Source: Desulfovibrio piger (GTDB lineage: Bacteria > Desulfobacterota > Desulfovibrionia > Desulfovibrionales > Desulfovibrionaceae). Taken from it: 55,720 nucleotides of DNA. The notes under the pieces were generated by a model. It was not told where the DNA came from, made no database searches, and was given only the letters and a program-made list of their open reading frames with translations. Below, in pieces: positions 54,153 through 55,720 of the stretch. The stretch covers positions 1 to 55,720 of the forward strand of contig NZ_JABAFY010000015.1 in NCBI RefSeq assembly GCF_012843875.1, in the 5' to 3' direction. How positions within the stretch are numbered: position 1 is the first letter of the stretch; every line of letters begins with the position of its first letter. Position numbers and translations under genes: made by a program.

Positions 54153-54443
54153 ATGGTCGTCCTTGTCAGCTATGACGTGAATACACAGGATGCCGCAGGC
54201 AAACGCAGGCTGCGCCGCATAGCCAGGCTTTGCACCAGCTGGGGGCAGCGGGTCCAGTTTTCTGTTTTTGAGTGCCTGCTCGATAATGCCCAATGGCAGG
54301 TCTTGCGTGCGCAGCTCCTGGACGAGATGGACCCGGAACGGGACAGCTTGCGCTTCTATTTTTTGGGGAACCACTGGCGAAGCAAGATAGAGCATATCGG
54401 CGTCAAGGCAGCCTACGATCCGGAAGGTCCGCTGATATTCTGA
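54153..54443 (+). CDS. cas2: Cas2 adaptation subunit
   Basis: A 96-residue ferredoxin-fold protein that bridges two Cas1 dimers in the spacer integration complex. MVVLVSYDVNTQDAAGKRRL is the Cas2 start, with the conserved Asp8; RVQFSVFECLLDNAQW and LRFYFLGNHW follow. ATG at 54153 with GAGGTG upstream was preferred to GTG at 54147. It is the last cas gene; the leader and array follow. Confidence 0.95.
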   Translation: MVVLVSYDVNTQDAAGKRRLRRIARLCTSWGQRVQFSVFECLLDNAQWQVLRAQLLDEMDPERDSLRFYFLGNHWRSKIEHIGVKAAYDPEGPLIF

Positions 54444-54620
54444 TCGAGGACCTCTATGGGGCGTCTTTTCCCGGCAGGATATCGATGCCTGTTATATATT
54501 GATATCATTAAAAAATATATTTCCAGTTTGAAAAAACGTCCTGCCTTTGACCTGAATCTTTTTTCATCCTCGAAAAGGATTTGCTAATCACGGGAATCTA
54601 CTGGATAAAACATGGAAACA
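54444..54620 (+). promoter_or_regulatory. CRISPR leader
   Basis: A 177-base AT-rich region between cas2 and the first repeat, without ORFs, with A/T tracts at 54500-54530 and 54555-54570. Leaders mark the end where new spacers are added, so spacer 1 should be the youngest. Confidence 0.75.
54581..54609 (+). promoter_or_regulatory. Probable pre-crRNA promoter
   Basis: TTGCTA, 17 bases, GATAAA, placing the transcript start about 5 bases before the first repeat. Confidence 0.45.
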
Positions 54621-55719
54621 GTCGCACCCCACGCGGGTGCGTGGATTGAAACCGGAAACAACCTGCGCGTGGAGCAGCTCCTGTGCCGGTCGCACCCCAC
54701 GCGGGTGCGTGGATTGAAACTTTTTTATTGACACAGGATAGCAGTTTCCCTATCGTCGCACCCCACGCGGGTGCGTGGATTGAAACTAACGGTGGATGGC
54801 GCGAGGGCGACTATTGGCTTGAGTCGCACCCCACGCGGGTGCGTGGATTGAAACGATAGTAAAGCGCTTTTCATAATAGACGCGTACAAGTCGCACCCCA
54901 CGCGGGTGCGTGGATTGAAACCGGCGAAAAATCGTCAATTGTGTAAACGTCATCCGGAGTCGCACCCCACGCGGGTGCGTGGATTGAAACGTCACTTTCT
55001 CGCGCATCATGGCGTATATCCTTATCGTCGCACCCCACGCGGGTGCGTGGATTGAAACTGAAAAGATGGCGTCATTGTGTACAGTTTGTCGAGTCGCACC
55101 CCACGCGGGTGCGTGGATTGAAACGGCTTGCGGCTCAAAGCGTAGCCAAGCTGGCACGTCGCACCCCACGCGGGTGCGTGGATTGAAACATAATTTGCCT
55201 GATTGAGAGCTGCAGCGTTGGCACGTCGCACCCCACGCGGGTGCGTGGATTGAAACACCGCACAAATAATACCGTATCTTCCGCTTGCCGTCGCACCCCA
55301 CGCGGGTGCGTGGATTGAAACGTGCGTTCGATGCGGTGCTGATGATGCTGCTCCCGTGTCGCACCCCACGCGGGTGCGTGGATTGAAACTCCGCATAAAT
55401 AATATCTAATCTTGCGCTTACCGTCGCACCCCACGCGGGTGCGTGGATTGAAACTCGACCTCACCCGTGATCTAATCGACGAGCTGAAAGTCGCACCCCA
55501 CGCGGGTGCGTGGATTGAAACCATCGTCACGGTGATATCTTTGCGAGTATATCTTGTCGCACCCCACGCGGGTGCGTGGATTGAAACTCCGCATAAATAA
55601 TATCTAATCTTGCGCTTACCGTCGCACCCCACGCGGGTGCGTGGATTGAAACTCGACCTCACCCGTGATCTAATCGACGAGCTGAAAGTCGCACCCCACG
55701 CGGGTGCGTGGATTGAAAC
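54621..55719 (+). CRISPR. Type I-C CRISPR array, 17 repeats, 16 complete spacers, open at the right edge
   Basis: Seventeen repeats of 32 bp, all identical by eye, beginning GTCGCACCCC and ending GGATTGAAAC, with a CGCACCC/GGGTGCG hairpin and the type I-C 3' handle. Spacers are 33-37 bp: S1 54653-54688, S2 54721-54754, S3 54787-54822, S4 54855-54889, S5 54922-54958, S6 54991-55026, S7 55059-55092, S8 55125-55157, S9 55190-55224, S10 55257-55289, S11 55322-55357, S12 55390-55422, S13 55455-55489, S14 55522-55555, S15 55588-55620, S16 55653-55687. S15 equals S12 and S16 equals S13. S10 is a diverged form of S12. One base (C) follows the last repeat. No repeat is degenerate, so the true end of the array is not in the window. 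Confidence 0.98.
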
Positions 55720-55720
55720 C

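Noticed and set aside
54922..55092. Similarity between spacers 5 and 7 (shared ATTGTGTA and neighbouring bases)
   Set aside because: The alignment needs gaps and shares only a short core, unlike the gap-free, codon-patterned match of S10 and S12. Likely chance.
55125..55224. Spacers 8 and 9 both end in TGGCAC
   Set aside because: Six bases shared at one end of two otherwise different spacers is within chance and does not alter the repeat boundary seen elsewhere.
54786..55662. Open frames on both strands through the CRISPR array
   Set aside because: The repeated peptide units (such as SIHAPAWGAT) are translations of the CRISPR repeat. These frames are not genes.

Overview
The window reads as a GC-rich chromosomal contig from a sulfate-reducing member of the Desulfovibrionaceae (Desulfovibrio, close to the gut species). 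The main reason is the gene order rpmF-plsX-fabH-fabG-acpP-fabF-glyA-dCMP deaminase-ribD-ribE-ribH-nusB-leuS-holA, which I know from Desulfovibrio chromosomes. This assignment is from memory of gene order and was not searched. Both ends look like assembly ends: a run of 74 C at the left and a break inside a repetitive CRISPR array at the right.

Left part (1-13,500): a DUF4139 surface protein and the ABC-F factor EttA on the minus strand; a transport and amine-handling cluster on the plus strand (BASS-family transporter, aromatic amino acid permease, RidA); then single genes for a membrane metallophosphoesterase, a methyltransferase, 6-phosphogluconolactonase, an M15 peptidase, the tRNA methylthiotransferase MtaB and a lipoprotein. 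Middle left (13,500-24,500): a DJ-1/PfpI protein divergent from an FmdB-type zinc-ribbon protein, the nucleotide and RNA/DNA block yicC-gmk-pyrF-(small ORF)-recJ, an unknown helical protein, a Sel1-repeat protein, YqeB (selenium-dependent molybdenum hydroxylase maturation), a GIY-YIG protein and a LysE exporter. Centre (23,900-37,700): the ribosome, fatty acid, one-carbon, riboflavin and translation supercluster, running on one strand with several internal promoters and terminators. Then come radC, lon, prmC, a Cys-rich hypothetical protein, an alanine/glycine:cation symporter and purC, each followed or preceded by recognisable terminators and promoters.

Right part (46,300-55,720): a complete type I-C CRISPR-Cas locus in the order cas3-cas5c-cas8c(-cas11c inside)-cas7c-cas4-cas1-cas2-leader-array, expressed from one promoter. 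The array has 17 identical 32-bp repeats and 16 complete spacers and runs off the window. Cas3 is the nuclease-helicase. Cas5c, Cas8c, Cas11c and Cas7c form the Cascade surveillance complex, with Cas5c also cutting pre-crRNA. Cas4, Cas1 and Cas2 acquire spacers.

The most unusual features are in the CRISPR locus. First, Cas8c carries an in-frame tandem duplication of its N-terminal region (131 aligned residues at a constant offset of 144, 83 identical), which makes it about 144 residues longer than expected for the family. Second, spacers 10 and 12 differ at 7 of 33 positions, yet on the complementary strand both encode the same 11-residue peptide, so they look like spacers taken at the same site from two diverged phages. 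Third, cas1 has a one-base frameshift in a T tract close to its 3' end. Fourth, a three-spacer block is repeated at the contig end. Elsewhere, several palindromic operator candidates, an uncharacterised small ORF coupled to recJ, and an orphan terminator hinting at a small RNA are worth a second look. No tRNA, rRNA, insertion sequence or prophage was seen.
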